A DNA stretch of 64,000 nucleotides, from NCBI GenBank assembly GCA_019635535.1, contig JAHBZH010000001.1, positions 1,578,995 to 1,642,994 of the forward strand, given 5' to 3'. Under the pieces are notes generated by a model. The model was not told where the DNA came from. It was given only the letters and a program-made list of their open reading frames with translations, and made no database searches. Within the stretch, counting starts at the first letter, position 1, and the number at the start of each line of letters is the position of its first letter. This DNA is from Sphingomonas sp. GTDB lineage: Bacteria; Pseudomonadota; Alphaproteobacteria; Sphingomonadales; Sphingomonadaceae. Positions 16,164-24,776 of the stretch are shown one piece after another. A program made the position numbers and the translations under genes.

Positions 16164-16424
16164 ATGGCCCGGATCGAAATCTACACCAAGTTTTTTTGCG
16201 GCTATTGCAAGAGCGCCAAGCGGCTGCTCGACGCCAAGGGCGCGGCTTACGAGGAATATGACATCACGATGGGCGGGCCGAAGCGCGCCGAGATGATCCA
16301 GCGCGCCAATGGCCGCGCCACCGTGCCGCAGATCTTCATCGACGACCGCCATATCGGCGGCAGCGACGATCTCCACGCGCTCGACGCGGCGGGCAAGCTC
16401 GATCCGCTGCTCGGCGACGCATGA
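16164..16424 (+). CDS. grxC: Glutaredoxin 3
   Basis: An 86-aa GrxC-type glutaredoxin, a small GSH-dependent disulfide reductase. It has a thioredoxin fold with redox site FCGYC (Gly where most have Pro: CPYC), the cis-Pro segment TVPQIFIDD, and GG-S-D at the glutathione site (IGGSDDLHAL). It overlaps the following nitrilase-family gene by 4 nt (ATGA), so the two are cotranslated. Confidence 0.95.
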   Translation: MARIEIYTKFFCGYCKSAKRLLDAKGAAYEEYDITMGGPKRAEMIQRANGRATVPQIFIDDRHIGGSDDLHALDAAGKLDPLLGDA

Positions 16425-17254
16425 GGATCGCGCTCTATCAGGCGCGGACCGGCATCGACCCGGCCGCCAATGGCCGCGCCCTGGTCGCGGCGGTGGAAGA
16501 GGCCGCGGCCGGCGACGCGGCGATGCTGTTCACGCCGGAAATGAGCGGCCTGCTCGACCGCGACCGCACGCGGGCGATGCGGCATCTCCATTTCGAGAGC
16601 GACGATCCGGTGCTGGCGCAGCTGCGCGCGGCGGCGGCGAAGGCGGGCATCTGGGTGCATGTCGGCTCGCTCGCCCTGCTCGACGCGGACGGCGACAGGC
16701 TGGTCAACCGCGGCTTCGTGATCGACGATGAGGGCGCGATCCGGGCGCGCTACGACAAGATCCACCTGTTCGACGTCGATCTGCCGACCGGGGAGAGCTG
16801 GCGGGAATCCGCCGCCTATCGCGGCGGCAGCCGCGCGGTCGTGGCCGATACGCCGGTCGGGGCGCTGGGCCTGTCGATCTGCTACGATCTGCGCTTTCCC
16901 GATCTCTACGCCGCGCTCACCAATCACGGCGCCACCATGCTCGCCATTCCCGCCGCCTTCACCGTGCCGACCGGCGAGGCGCACTGGCATGTGCTGATGC
17001 GCGCCCGGGCGATCGAGGCGGGCGTGTTCGTGATCGCCGCCGCCCAGGCCGGCCGGCACGCGGACGGGCGCGTCACCTACGGCCACAGCCTGGTCGTCGA
17101 CCCCTGGGGCAAATTGCTGCTCGACATGGGCGGCGCGGCGACGGGCGTGGGGTTCGCGGACATCGATCCCGGCCAGGTCGAGGAAGTCCGCGCGCGCCTG
17201 CCCGCCTTGCTGCACCGCCGGCCGATTCCGCGCCCGGAGCGGTTCGCGTCATGA
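16421..17254 (+). CDS. Carbon-nitrogen hydrolase (Nit1-like amidase)
   Basis: A 277-aa nitrilase-superfamily protein with the catalytic Glu-Lys-Cys triad visible: FTPEMSG (Glu), YDKIHLFDVD (Lys) and SICYDLRFPDLY (Cys). KIHLFD and CYDLRF place it in the Nit1/NitFhit branch, whose characterised members hydrolyse deaminated glutathione. That fits the coupling to grxC upstream, but the substrate here is inferred. ATGA overlaps occur with the genes on both sides. Confidence 0.93.
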   Translation: MRIALYQARTGIDPAANGRALVAAVEEAAAGDAAMLFTPEMSGLLDRDRTRAMRHLHFESDDPVLAQLRAAAAKAGIWVHVGSLALLDADGDRLVNRGFVIDDEGAIRARYDKIHLFDVDLPTGESWRESAAYRGGSRAVVADTPVGALGLSICYDLRFPDLYAALTNHGATMLAIPAAFTVPTGEAHWHVLMRARAIEAGVFVIAAAQAGRHADGRVTYGHSLVVDPWGKLLLDMGGAATGVGFADIDPGQVEEVRARLPALLHRRPIPRPERFAS

Positions 17255-17676
17255 TCGTGTTCGACCTTCGCTGCACAGCGCAGGGCCATGTCTTCGAAGG
17301 CTGGTTCGGCTCGTCGGAGGATTATGAGGCGCAGCGCGCGCGCGGCCTCGTCACCTGCCCGATCTGCAATACCGGCGAGGTGGAGAAGGCGCCGATGGCC
17401 CCCAATGTCGGCGCCAAGAGCAACAGCGCCCCCGATCCGGCGAGCGTGAAGAAGGCGCTGGCCGAGATGGCCGATCTCCAGAAACGGATGCTGGAGAAGA
17501 GCGACTTCGTCGGCGACCGCTTCCCCGACGAGGCCCGCGCCATCCATCTCGGCGAGGCCGCCGCGCGCGCCATCCACGGCCGTGCCACCCGCGAGGAAGC
17601 AAGAACCCTGGCCGACGAAGGCGTCCCGGTCGCGCCCTTGCCCTTTCCGGTGGTGGAGCCTGGCGAGGAGAATTGA
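17251..17676 (+). CDS. DUF1178 family protein
   Basis: A 141-aa protein of the alphaproteobacterial DUF1178 family. It begins MIVFDLRC, with a GHVFEGWF motif and a single CPIC pair that could bind metal or act as a small zinc ribbon with the first Cys. A helical C-terminal half follows, with ARAIHLGEAAARAIHG. It is cotranscribed with comF, grxC and the Nit1-like gene. No function is established. Confidence 0.9.
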   Translation: MIVFDLRCTAQGHVFEGWFGSSEDYEAQRARGLVTCPICNTGEVEKAPMAPNVGAKSNSAPDPASVKKALAEMADLQKRMLEKSDFVGDRFPDEARAIHLGEAAARAIHGRATREEARTLADEGVPVAPLPFPVVEPGEEN

Positions 17677-17715
17677 CCCGCCCGCCGCCTTGCGCCAAAC
17701 CGCGCGCGACGCATC

Positions 17716-17792
17716 GGCCCCGTAGCTCAGCAGGATAGAGCGACTGATTCCTAATCAGTAGGCCAGAGGTTCGAATCCTCTCGGGGTCACCA
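17716..17792 (+). tRNA. tRNA-Arg (CCT)
   Basis: A 77-nt cloverleaf with acceptor stem GGCCCCG pairing to CGGGGTC, an encoded CCA, the D arm GCTCAGCAGGATAGAGC, an anticodon stem ACTGA/TCAGT with loop TTCCTAA (anticodon CCT, Arg AGG codon), and the T arm AGAGGTTCGAATCCTCT. It sits 24 bp upstream of the folE ATG cluster. Confidence 0.96.
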
Positions 17793-17806
17793 TTACGATC
17801 GAGGGC

Positions 17807-18436
17807 ATGATGGCCGGCGACACCCACGAACCCGATCCGGCGAACGGCGATCTGGTCGACGAGCCCGGCAAGATCGCCGTGCCGGAAGATGTGCGGGAGG
17901 CGATCCGCGCGCTGATCCGCTGGGCGGGCGACGATCCCGACCGCGAAGGGCTGCTCGACACGCCCGCGCGCGTCGCCCGCGCCTGGCGCGAATATGCGAA
18001 GGGCTACGAGGAAGACCCGGCCCGCCATCTCAGCCGCACCTTCGAGGAAGTGGGCGGCTATGACGAGATCGTGCTGTTGAAGGACATCCCGTTCCAGTCG
18101 CATTGCGAGCATCATCTGGCGCCGATCATCGGCAAGGCGGCGATCGCCTATCTGCCCGGCGACAGGGTGGTCGGCATCTCCAAGCTCGCCCGGGTGCTGC
18201 ACGGTTTCGCCCGGCGGCTCCAGGTGCAGGAGCGGCTGACCGCACAGGTCGCCGACTGCATCTGGGACAATCTCCACCCGCTCGGCGTCGCCGTGGTGAT
18301 CGAGGCGAGCCATGCCTGCATGACCGCGCGCGGCGTGCGCACGCCCGGCGTGATGATGACGACCAGCCGGATGATGGGCGTCTTCCGCGACGACGAGCGC
18401 AGCCGGCGCGAAGTGCTCGCCCTGATGGGCTATTGA
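17807..18436 (+). CDS. folE: GTP cyclohydrolase I
   Basis: A 209-aa type IA enzyme converting GTP to dihydroneopterin triphosphate for folate synthesis. Zn ligands are in QSHCEHHLAP (Cys, His) and SHACMTARG (Cys). DTPARVARAWREY and GISKLARVLHGFARR are family motifs. The first roughly 25 residues form an acidic extension. An alternative start lies one codon downstream. Confidence 0.96.
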   Translation: MMAGDTHEPDPANGDLVDEPGKIAVPEDVREAIRALIRWAGDDPDREGLLDTPARVARAWREYAKGYEEDPARHLSRTFEEVGGYDEIVLLKDIPFQSHCEHHLAPIIGKAAIAYLPGDRVVGISKLARVLHGFARRLQVQERLTAQVADCIWDNLHPLGVAVVIEASHACMTARGVRTPGVMMTTSRMMGVFRDDERSRREVLALMGY

Positions 18437-18455
18437 GCCGGGCCGGGGCGCGGGC

Positions 18456-19769
18456 ATGAGCGGATCGGGCGAGACGGAGGGCATGCGGGCGCACACGCCG
18501 ATCCGCCGCGTCGTGGCGGCGAGCATGATCGGCACGACGATCGAATGGTACGATTTCTTCCTCTACGGCGCCGCCGCCGCTTTGGTCTTCAACCGCCTCT
18601 TCTTCCCTGAATATGATCCGCTGACCGGCACCCTGCTCGCCTTCGGCACCTATGCGCTGGGCTTCATCGCGCGCCCCGTCGGCGGGATCGTCTTCGGTCA
18701 TTATGGCGACCGGATCGGGCGCAAGAAGCTGCTGATGCTGAGCCTCGTCATGATGGGCGTGGCCACCGTGCTGATCGGCCTGCTGCCGACCTATGCCCAG
18801 ATCGGCGTCTGGGCGCCGCTCGCGCTCATCTTCCTGCGGCTCGTGCAGGGCTTCGCGGTCGGCGGCGAATGGGGCGGGGCGGTGCTGATGGCGGCCGAGC
18901 ATGGCGACGCCGCCCGGCGCGGCTTCTGGGCGAGCTGGCCGCAGGCGGGCGTGCCGGCGGGCAACCTGCTCGCCGCCGGCGTGCTGGCGCTGATGGCCGG
19001 CATCCAGGACGAGGCGGATTTCCTCGACTGGGGCTGGCGCATCCCGTTCCTGCTGTCGGCCTTCCTGGTCGTGGTCGGCTGGTATATCCGCAACCGCGTT
19101 ACCGAGAGCCGGACCTTCGAGGACGCGCTGGCCGAGGCGGAGGCGCCGCCCAGGCTCCCCGCCATGGACGTGCTGCGCGAGCGGCCGCGCGCCGTCGTGC
19201 TCGGCGCGGGCCTGAGGATCGGCGAGAACATCTCCTATTATATCCTCACCGTCTTCTCGCTCACCTATCTGGTCGATGTCGCGGCGGAGACGCGCAGCCT
19301 GGCGCTGAACACGCTGCTGATAGGCGCGGCGGTGCAGTTCTTCGCCATCCCGCTCTTCGCCATCCTCTCCGACCGGATCGGGCGGCGCCCGGTCTATGCG
19401 TTCGGCGGGCTGGGACTCGCGGCCTGGAGCTTCGCCATGTTTCCCTTGCTGGGCAGCGGCAATGACGGGGCGATCGTGCTCGCTTTGGTCGTCGGCCTGG
19501 TCCTGCACGGCGCGATGTACGGGCCGCAGGCGGCCTTCATCACCGAATTGTTCCCGACGCGCATCCGCTACTCGGGCGTGTCGATGGCCTATCAGCTCAC
19601 CGCCATCGTCGGCGGCTCGCTGGCGCCGATCGTCGCGCTGTGGCTCTACCGCGAATATGAAAGCTGGCTGCCGGTGGCCGTCTATGTCGGCGCGAGCTGC
19701 GCGATCAGCGGCGTCACGGCGCTGCTGGCACGCGAGACGAAGGGCGTCGAGCTGACCGCGATCCGCTAG
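18456..19769 (+). CDS. MFS transporter, metabolite:H+ symporter family
   Basis: A 437-aa protein with 12 predicted membrane helices. Its N-terminus SMIGTTIEWYDFFLYG is the signature of the metabolite:proton symporter branch (ShiA, KgtP, ProP-like). The conserved loop GHYGDRIGRKK between helices 2 and 3 and its repeat SDRIGRRPVYAFGG are present. Characterised members import shikimate, alpha-ketoglutarate, betaine or similar acids. The substrate cannot be read from the sequence. Confidence 0.9.
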   Translation: MSGSGETEGMRAHTPIRRVVAASMIGTTIEWYDFFLYGAAAALVFNRLFFPEYDPLTGTLLAFGTYALGFIARPVGGIVFGHYGDRIGRKKLLMLSLVMMGVATVLIGLLPTYAQIGVWAPLALIFLRLVQGFAVGGEWGGAVLMAAEHGDAARRGFWASWPQAGVPAGNLLAAGVLALMAGIQDEADFLDWGWRIPFLLSAFLVVVGWYIRNRVTESRTFEDALAEAEAPPRLPAMDVLRERPRAVVLGAGLRIGENISYYILTVFSLTYLVDVAAETRSLALNTLLIGAAVQFFAIPLFAILSDRIGRRPVYAFGGLGLAAWSFAMFPLLGSGNDGAIVLALVVGLVLHGAMYGPQAAFITELFPTRIRYSGVSMAYQLTAIVGGSLAPIVALWLYREYESWLPVAVYVGASCAISGVTALLARETKGVELTAIR

Positions 19770-19796
19770 GGTTTGATCCGGCAGCGTTGAAGCAGC

Positions 19797-19885
19797 ACTC
19801 CGTTCGCCCTGAGCTTGTCGAAGGGCTGTTCTTCTTTTGAAGCCGAAGAGAAGGGCAGGGCTTCGACAAGCTCAGCCCGAACGGT
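19797..19885. repeat. Intergenic inverted repeat, CCGTTCGCCCTGAGC type
   Basis: Two arms face each other: CCGTTCGCCCTGAGCTTGTC with its extension GAAGGG at about 19800-19825, and the near-complement GGGCTTCGACAAGCTCAGCC followed by CGAACGG ending at 19884. The loop is about 30 nt. The same arm type is scattered through many sphingomonad genomes between genes. It lies between the MFS gene and the rplI terminator. Confidence 0.7.
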
Positions 19886-19959
19886 GGAGGGATTCAAAGC
19901 AGGAGAATCCGACTCTAGGGTCCGGATCGCATCTCCATGTGCTCCCGCCTTCGCGGGAA

Positions 19960-20004
19960 CACAATAAGAGAAAGGCCGCCGGTTCGATGGGAACCGGCGG
20001 CCTT
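19960..20004 (-). terminator. Intrinsic terminator of the rpsF-rpsR-rplI operon
   Basis: A perfect 14-bp stem (AAGGCCGCCGGTTC and GAACCGGCGGCCTT) with a 5-nt loop lies 24 nt after the rplI stop. On the minus strand it is followed by a T-rich tract (TTTCTCTTATT), the pattern of a rho-independent terminator. Confidence 0.85.
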
Positions 20005-20028
20005 CTCGTTCAGCGCGGAGGCGCGCGA

Positions 20029-20664
20029 TCAGGCCTCTTCGGCCGTCTCGTTCTCCTCGCCGGCGGCCGGTGCCTCCTCGGCGGGGGTTTCCTCGGCCGG
20101 CTCCGGCGCGATCTCGCCCGGTTCGGCGTTCGGGTCGAACTCCTCGGTGAAGCCCGCGACGTCCTGTTCGAACATCTCGGCGATCACATCCTTGCCCTGC
20201 GCCTGGAGCTCGGCCTCTTCGGGCGAGCGGGCGACATTGACCTGGATGGTGACCGACACTTCCGGGTGGAGCGCGATCTTGACGTCGGTGAGGCCGATCG
20301 CCTTGATCGGCTTGTCGAGCACGATCTGGTTCTTGGCGACCTTGTGGCCGTCGGCTTCCAGCGCCTCGGCGAGATCGCGGGCGGAAACCGAACCGTAGAG
20401 CTGGCCGGTGTTGGAGGCCTGACGGATCAGCTGGATCTTGGTCCCGTCGATCTTCCTGGCGTCCTTTTCGGCGTCGGTGCGGCGCTCGGCGTTGCTGGCC
20501 TCGATCTTCTCGCGATTGGCTTCGAAGACCTTGCGGTTGGCCTCATTGGCGCGCAGCGCCTTGCCGCGGGGAAGGAGGAAGTTGCGGGCATAGCCGTTCT
20601 TCACCTTCACCACGTCGCCGATGGTGCCGAGCTTCTCGATGCGTTCGAGCAGGATAACGTCCAT
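20029..20664 (-). CDS. rplI: 50S ribosomal protein L9
   Basis: A 211-aa L9. The N-terminal RNA-binding domain starts [17 protein letters not shown], with [13 protein letters not shown], followed by the long connecting helix and the C-terminal domain. It exceeds the usual roughly 150 residues by an acidic, Pro/Ala/Glu-rich low-complexity tail of about 45 residues. It is the last gene of the rpsF-rpsR-rplI operon. Confidence 0.97.
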   Translation of the reverse strand: MDVILLERIEKLGTIGDVVKVKNGYARNFLLPRGKALRANEANRKVFEANREKIEASNAERRTDAEKDARKIDGTKIQLIRQASNTGQLYGSVSARDLAEALEADGHKVAKNQIVLDKPIKAIGLTDVKIALHPEVSVTIQVNVARSPEEAELQAQGKDVIAEMFEQDVAGFTEEFDPNAEPGEIAPEPAEETPAEEAPAAGEENETAEEA

Positions 20665-20676
20665 CGTCCTTGCTCC

Positions 20677-20901
20677 TTATTTCACGACATAGGGCAGCAG
20701 GCCGATATGGCGGGCGCGCTTGATCGCCCTGGCCAGCTCGCGCTGCTTCTTGGTGGAAACGGCCGTGATCCGGCTCGGGACGATCTTGCCGCGCTCGGAC
20801 ACGAAGCCCTGCAGCAGACGGACGTCCTTGTAATCGATGCGCGGCGCATCCTTGCCCGAAAAGGGGCAGGACTTGCGGCGGCGGAAGAATGGGCGTGCCA
20901 T
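20677..20901 (-). CDS. rpsR: 30S ribosomal protein S18
   Basis: A 74-aa S18 with the conserved KSCPFSG near the N-terminus, an [19 protein letters not shown] block and [12 protein letters not shown] at the end. Basic and of standard length, it lies between rpsF (18 nt) and rplI (12 nt). It binds S6 in the platform of the small subunit. Confidence 0.98.
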   Translation of the reverse strand: MARPFFRRRKSCPFSGKDAPRIDYKDVRLLQGFVSERGKIVPSRITAVSTKKQRELARAIKRARHIGLLPYVVK

Positions 20902-20919
20902 GTCTCTTGCTCCTGTCCC

Positions 20920-21357
20920 TTAGGCGTCGAATTCTTCGCGCGAACGGCGCGGGCGGTCCTCGCGGTCGCCACGCGGGCCGCGATCATCACGGTCTCCACG
21001 GGGGCCGCGATCGTCGCGGTCGCGCTTGTCGCGGTCGCCCCGGCGCATCATCACCGACGGACCCTGCTCATGCGCATCGACCTTGATGGTCATGTAGCGG
21101 ATGACGTCCTCGTTGATCTGCGTCTGGCGCTCCAGCTCGGCGACGACCGGGGCCGGCGCCTCGAAATCGAGCGCGACATAATGGGCCTTGCGGTTCTTCG
21201 CGATGCGATAGGCGATGTTGCGAAGACCCCAGGTCTCGGTCTTCACGACCTTGCCGCCATTGTCCTCGATGATCTTGGTGGCGGTCTCCGCCAGCGCGTC
21301 CACCTGGGCCTGGGCCAGATCCTGACGCGCGAGAAACACATGCTCGTAGAGAGCCAT
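20920..21357 (-). CDS. rpsF: 30S ribosomal protein S6
   Basis: A 145-aa S6 beginning [14 protein letters not shown] with the conserved [11 protein letters not shown]. The globular domain ends near residue 105. The tail carries two near-identical copies of an Arg/Asp/Gly repeat (DDRGPRGDR) followed by an acidic end, a low-complexity extension seen in some alphaproteobacterial S6 proteins. The start at 21357 gives the family N-terminus; the frame is open far upstream but antisense to fabD. Confidence 0.97.
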   Translation of the reverse strand: MALYEHVFLARQDLAQAQVDALAETATKIIEDNGGKVVKTETWGLRNIAYRIAKNRKAHYVALDFEAPAPVVAELERQTQINEDVIRYMTIKVDAHEQGPSVMMRRGDRDKRDRDDRGPRGDRDDRGPRGDREDRPRRSREEFDA

Positions 21358-21564
21358 GCCGTCGCATTCCTTCTTTTGGCCGATCGCTGACGCCGCCCGT
21401 TGCGGACGCCCCTCCGGCTGTCTTCTCAAACGTAAGCCGGGGCGGAAGGAAGTGCCTTCGCCCCGGATGCGAGCGCCTTTGACGGAAAGGGCCGGGAAAA
21501 TCAAGCCCGCTTGCGCTCCGGGCGCGCGCTGGCCTACCAGCCCGCGCGAACAGGAGGACGTCCG

Positions 21565-22512
21565 ATGCGCGCATTCATTTTTCCGGGGCAGGGGAGCCAG
21601 TCGGTCGGCATGGGCGCGGCGCTCGCCGAGGCCAGCGCCGCCGCGCGCGACGTGTTCGCGGAGGTGGACGAGGCGCTGGGGCAGCATCTCTTCCGGCTGA
21701 TGGCGGAGGGGCCGGCGGAGGAACTGATGCTGACCGAAAATGCCCAGCCGGCGATCATGGCCAATGCCGTGGCGACGCTGCGCGCGTCGGGCATCGATCT
21801 TGGCGCCAAGGCGGATTTCGTCGCCGGCCACAGCCTGGGCGAATATTCGGCTTTGTGCGCGGCGGGGGCGTTCGATCTGGCGACGACGGCGCGGCTCTTG
21901 AAGCTGCGCGGGCGGGCGATGCAGGCGGCGGTGCCGGTGGGGGAGGGGGCGATGGCGGCGCTGCTCGGCGCCGATCTCGCCATCGCCCAGGCGATCGCCG
22001 AGGCGGCGGCGGAGGGCCCCGCGCCGGATGGCGCAAGCCGGCTGATCTGCACGGTCGCCAACGACAACGATCCGTCGCAGGTCGTGATCTCCGGCCACAA
22101 GGGGGCGATCGACCGGGCCATCGCCATCGCGAAGGACAAGGGCGCCAAGCGCGCCGTGCCGCTGCCCGTCTCCGCGCCGTTCCATTGCCCGCTGATGCGG
22201 CCCGCCGCCGATGCGATGGAAGCCGCTTTGGCCGACGCCACGCTCGCCGCGCCCGCGGTGCCGGTCTATGCCAATGTCACCGCCGCGCCGGCGCGCGATC
22301 CCGACGAAATCCGCAAGCTGCTGGTCGATCAGGTGACGGGCATGGTCCGCTGGCGCGAAAGCGTGCTGGCGATGTGGGAGGGGGGCGTGACCCATTTCGT
22401 CGAGTTCGGCGGCAAGGTGCTCGGCCCCATGGTCAAGCGCATCGCCCCCGACGCAATGGTGACGAGCGTCGTGACCCCGGACGACATCGACGCGCTGTTG
22501 AAGGAGATTTGA
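21565..22512 (+). CDS. fabD: Malonyl CoA-acyl carrier protein transacylase
   Basis: A 315-aa FabD loading malonyl onto ACP. It has the [10 protein letters not shown] motif at the N-terminus, the catalytic Ser in [12 protein letters not shown], and the His in [17 protein letters not shown] sits well before the ATG. It begins the fab cluster, which is interrupted after this gene by a GxxExxY gene before fabG. Confidence 0.97.
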   Translation: MRAFIFPGQGSQSVGMGAALAEASAAARDVFAEVDEALGQHLFRLMAEGPAEELMLTENAQPAIMANAVATLRASGIDLGAKADFVAGHSLGEYSALCAAGAFDLATTARLLKLRGRAMQAAVPVGEGAMAALLGADLAIAQAIAEAAAEGPAPDGASRLICTVANDNDPSQVVISGHKGAIDRAIAIAKDKGAKRAVPLPVSAPFHCPLMRPAADAMEAALADATLAAPAVPVYANVTAAPARDPDEIRKLLVDQVTGMVRWRESVLAMWEGGVTHFVEFGGKVLGPMVKRIAPDAMVTSVVTPDDIDALLKEI

Positions 22513-22514
22513 TT

Positions 22515-22555
22515 TCCACGCGGAGACGCGGAGAAGGAAAAGAGACGCGGAGGAG
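22515..22555. repeat. Left inverted-repeat arm flanking the GxxExxY gene
   Basis: The sequence CACGCGGAGACGCGGAGAAG and the following GACGCGGAGG begin just after the fabD stop. It is the near-exact reverse complement of the segment at 22940-22979. The two arms enclose the GxxExxY gene, giving it a cassette-like structure. Confidence 0.85.
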
Positions 22556-22557
22556 GA

Positions 22558-23001
22558 ATGCGGGATATCGATGAGATTAGCGGCGAGGTTCTCGATGTCG
22601 CCTTGCGATTGCATCGCGACCTTGGCCCCGGATTGCTTGAAAGTGTGTATGAAGCACTCTTGGCGAAGCGATTGGAGGATGCCGGCTTTGTCGTTGAGCG
22701 GCAGAAGTCGATTAGCGCAGAGTTCGAGACTGTTCGCTTCGAGGCCGCTTTTCGTGTTGACGTCCTTGTCGAAGGACGCCTGCTGGTCGAGGTCAAATCC
22801 GTTGAATGCTTGATGCCGGTCCACAGCAAGCAGCTGTTGACCTATTTGCGACTTTTGAAGCAGCCCGTCGGGCTGCTTCTGAATTTCGGAGGCGCAACAC
22901 TGAAGGAAGGTGTTCGGCGCATCGTCAATGATTATAATCCCTCCGCGTCTCCCCTTCCTTCTCCGCGTCTCCGCGTGAACCAGATTCCTCCAGGAGCTTA
23001 A
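22558..23001 (+). CDS. GxxExxY protein (PD-(D/E)xK-like), inserted cassette
   Basis: A 147-aa GxxExxY family protein. The name motif is at Gly25-Glu28-Tyr31 (GLLESVYE). A nuclease-like core follows, with Asp68 (FRVDVLV) and Glu78-x-Lys80 (LLVEVKS), then [11 protein letters not shown]. Codon choice is clearly less GC-rich than in fabD and fabG. The gene lies between facing inverted repeats; the last roughly 20 residues are encoded by the right arm and the fabG ribosome-binding region, so the true C-terminus was probably lost. These proteins are widespread in accessory positions, without a proven function. A nuclease role is inferred from the fold motif. Confidence 0.88.
   Translation: MRDIDEISGEVLDVALRLHRDLGPGLLESVYEALLAKRLEDAGFVVERQKSISAEFETVRFEAAFRVDVLVEGRLLVEVKSVECLMPVHSKQLLTYLRLLKQPVGLLLNFGGATLKEGVRRIVNDYNPSASPLPSPRLRVNQIPPGA
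22940..22979. repeat. Right inverted-repeat arm flanking the GxxExxY gene
   Basis: CCTCCGCGTCTCCCCTTCCT and the following TCTCCGCGTCTCCGCGTG form the reverse complement of the left arm at 22515-22555, with a few changes. The arm overlaps the 3' coding end of the GxxExxY gene and stops about 20 nt before the fabG ribosome-binding site. Confidence 0.85.
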
Positions 23002-23002
23002 T

Positions 23003-23740
23003 ATGTTCGATCTTTCAGGAATGACCGCCCTCGTCACCGGCGCTTCGGGCGGGATCGGTTCAGCGGTGGCGAAGGGGCTGGCGGCACAGGGGGCGCGGCT
23101 GGCGGTGTCCGGGTCCAATGCGGAGAAGCTGGGGGCGTTTCGCGCCGAGCTGGGCGGCGATCATGTCGCTTTGGTCTGCGATCTCGGCGATGCCGCCGCG
23201 GTGGATGCGCTGGTGCCGCAGGCCGTCGAGGCGCTGGGTCAGATCGACATCCTCGTCAACAATGCCGGCGTCACGCGCGACAATCTCGCCATGCGGATGA
23301 AGGACGAGGAGTGGGACACGGTGATCCGCGTCAACCTCGAGGCCGCCTTCCGCCTCGCCCGCGCGGCGCTGAAGCCGATGATGCGCGCGCGCTTCGGGCG
23401 GATCATCTCCGTGACCTCGGTGGTCGGCGCGACGGGCAATCCGGGGCAGGCCAATTATGCCGCGTCGAAGGCGGGGCTGGTCGGCATGTCCAAGGCGCTG
23501 GCGCAGGAGGTCGCCTCGCGCGGCATCACCGTGAACTGCATCGCGCCGGGCTTCATCCGCTCGGCGATGACCGACGTGCTGCCGGACGCGCAGAAGGAGG
23601 CGCTGCTGGGCCGCATCCCGGTCGGCGATCTCGGCACCGGCGAGGATATCGCGGCAGCCGCCGTCTATCTGGCGAGCCGCGAGGCCGGCTATGTCACCGG
23701 GCAGACGCTGCATGTGAATGGCGGGATGGCGATGCTCTGA
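23003..23740 (+). CDS. fabG: 3-oxoacyl-ACP reductase
   Basis: A 245-aa short-chain dehydrogenase that reduces 3-oxoacyl-ACP in fatty acid elongation. The NADPH loop [21 protein letters not shown], the catalytic Ser in SVTSVVG, and YAASKAG with Tyr and Lys are all present. Its ribosome-binding site CAGGAG lies inside the 3' end of the GxxExxY frame, one base before the ATG region. The last 47 nt overlap the convergent PAP2 gene. Confidence 0.97.
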   Translation: MFDLSGMTALVTGASGGIGSAVAKGLAAQGARLAVSGSNAEKLGAFRAELGGDHVALVCDLGDAAAVDALVPQAVEALGQIDILVNNAGVTRDNLAMRMKDEEWDTVIRVNLEAAFRLARAALKPMMRARFGRIISVTSVVGATGNPGQANYAASKAGLVGMSKALAQEVASRGITVNCIAPGFIRSAMTDVLPDAQKEALLGRIPVGDLGTGEDIAAAAVYLASREAGYVTGQTLHVNGGMAML

Positions 23741-24668
23741 GCGCCCAGCCGGGGCGTTCGAGCAGGGCCAGAAGCGAGGCCGCCCACAGGCCGAGCGCGG
23801 CGAGGGCGATACCGGCGATCACGTCGACGAAATAGTGGCCGCCGTCGATCGGCGTGGCGAGCAAAGTGAGCGCCGCCAGCGCCATGCCGGGCCAGCGGAT
23901 CGCGGCATGGGCGTGCGCGAAGCCCCAGGCGAAGATCGCGGCCAAAGCGGCGTGGTAGCTCGGAAATGTGATGATCCCCTCCATCGTCTCGAACGAGACG
24001 AAGCGCAATTCGCCCGAACGCAGCGCCAGCATATGTTCCTGATGGACGAAGGCGGCGGCGGGGTGGAGGTTCGGATAATCCTGCGGGCCAAGGCCGAGAT
24101 GGACGAAATAGGCCATGGCCGGCATGAGGCCGGAGATCAGGATCGCCGCCGTGCCGGAGAGAATCGCGGCGATCACCACCATGCGCAGCTGCAGCAGCCT
24201 GCCCGCGAAGCCGAGCGCGAGGATCACCACGATCATCTGCGGCATCAGGCTGGCATAAGCGAGCCGCAGGGTCGTACCCAATGCGGCGCGCGCGTCGACG
24301 AAGTCGAGATAGGCGCGCCAGTCGAGCCCGAGCGCGAGATCCCAGCGATGAAAGCTCGCGTCCCAGAACGCGCCGCCGCGCGCCGCGACCATGTAGGAGA
24401 GGAGGATGCCGAGGCAGGTGAACAACACCATCTGTTGCAGCCCCACCACCATCGCGACGATGCGCGGTTCCGGCCGGCGATGGCGATAGACATAGGCCGC
24501 CGCCGCCAGGAGCGCGACGAACAGGCCCGGCGGCAGCAGGCTGCGCCAGTGCAGCGAAAAGGGGTCGTAAAGCTGGAGCGCGCCGATCGGCGCCAGCAAG
24601 GCGAGCGTCAGCAGCCAGCCGGCATCGTCGCTGCCATGGGTTTCGGGGCGGGTGTGCCGCGCGCGCAT
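23694..24668 (-). CDS. PAP2 superfamily membrane phosphatase
   Basis: A 324-aa protein with about six or seven membrane helices and the PAP2 catalytic pattern in the C-terminal part: ITFPSYHAALA (His) and TPIDGGHYFVDVIAG (His and Asp). This version, with SYHA and GGHYF, belongs to the Aur1/Ipt1-like branch that acts on lipid phosphates or transfers phosphoinositol head groups. A role in lipid-phosphate or sphingolipid metabolism is plausible in a sphingomonad but is inference. It is convergent with fabG, with a 47-nt overlap. Confidence 0.85.
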   Translation of the reverse strand: MRARHTRPETHGSDDAGWLLTLALLAPIGALQLYDPFSLHWRSLLPPGLFVALLAAAAYVYRHRRPEPRIVAMVVGLQQMVLFTCLGILLSYMVAARGGAFWDASFHRWDLALGLDWRAYLDFVDARAALGTTLRLAYASLMPQMIVVILALGFAGRLLQLRMVVIAAILSGTAAILISGLMPAMAYFVHLGLGPQDYPNLHPAAAFVHQEHMLALRSGELRFVSFETMEGIITFPSYHAALAAIFAWGFAHAHAAIRWPGMALAALTLLATPIDGGHYFVDVIAGIALAALGLWAASLLALLERPGWALRASPSRHSHAASAR

Positions 24669-24776
24669 CGCGCCGCCATGGCACCGCCGCCGTAAAGACT
24701 TGGTGAAGCGTCGCGATCAAGCGGGCTTGTGCCCCGGCATCGGCGCTCTAATCTGGCCGCCGGACAGGGGGGACAG

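Noticed and set aside
20920..21060. Possible CRISPR-like or tandem DNA repeat near the rpsF 3' end
   Set aside because: The repeat is short and in frame, encoding the Arg/Asp/Gly tail of S6; there are no spacers.
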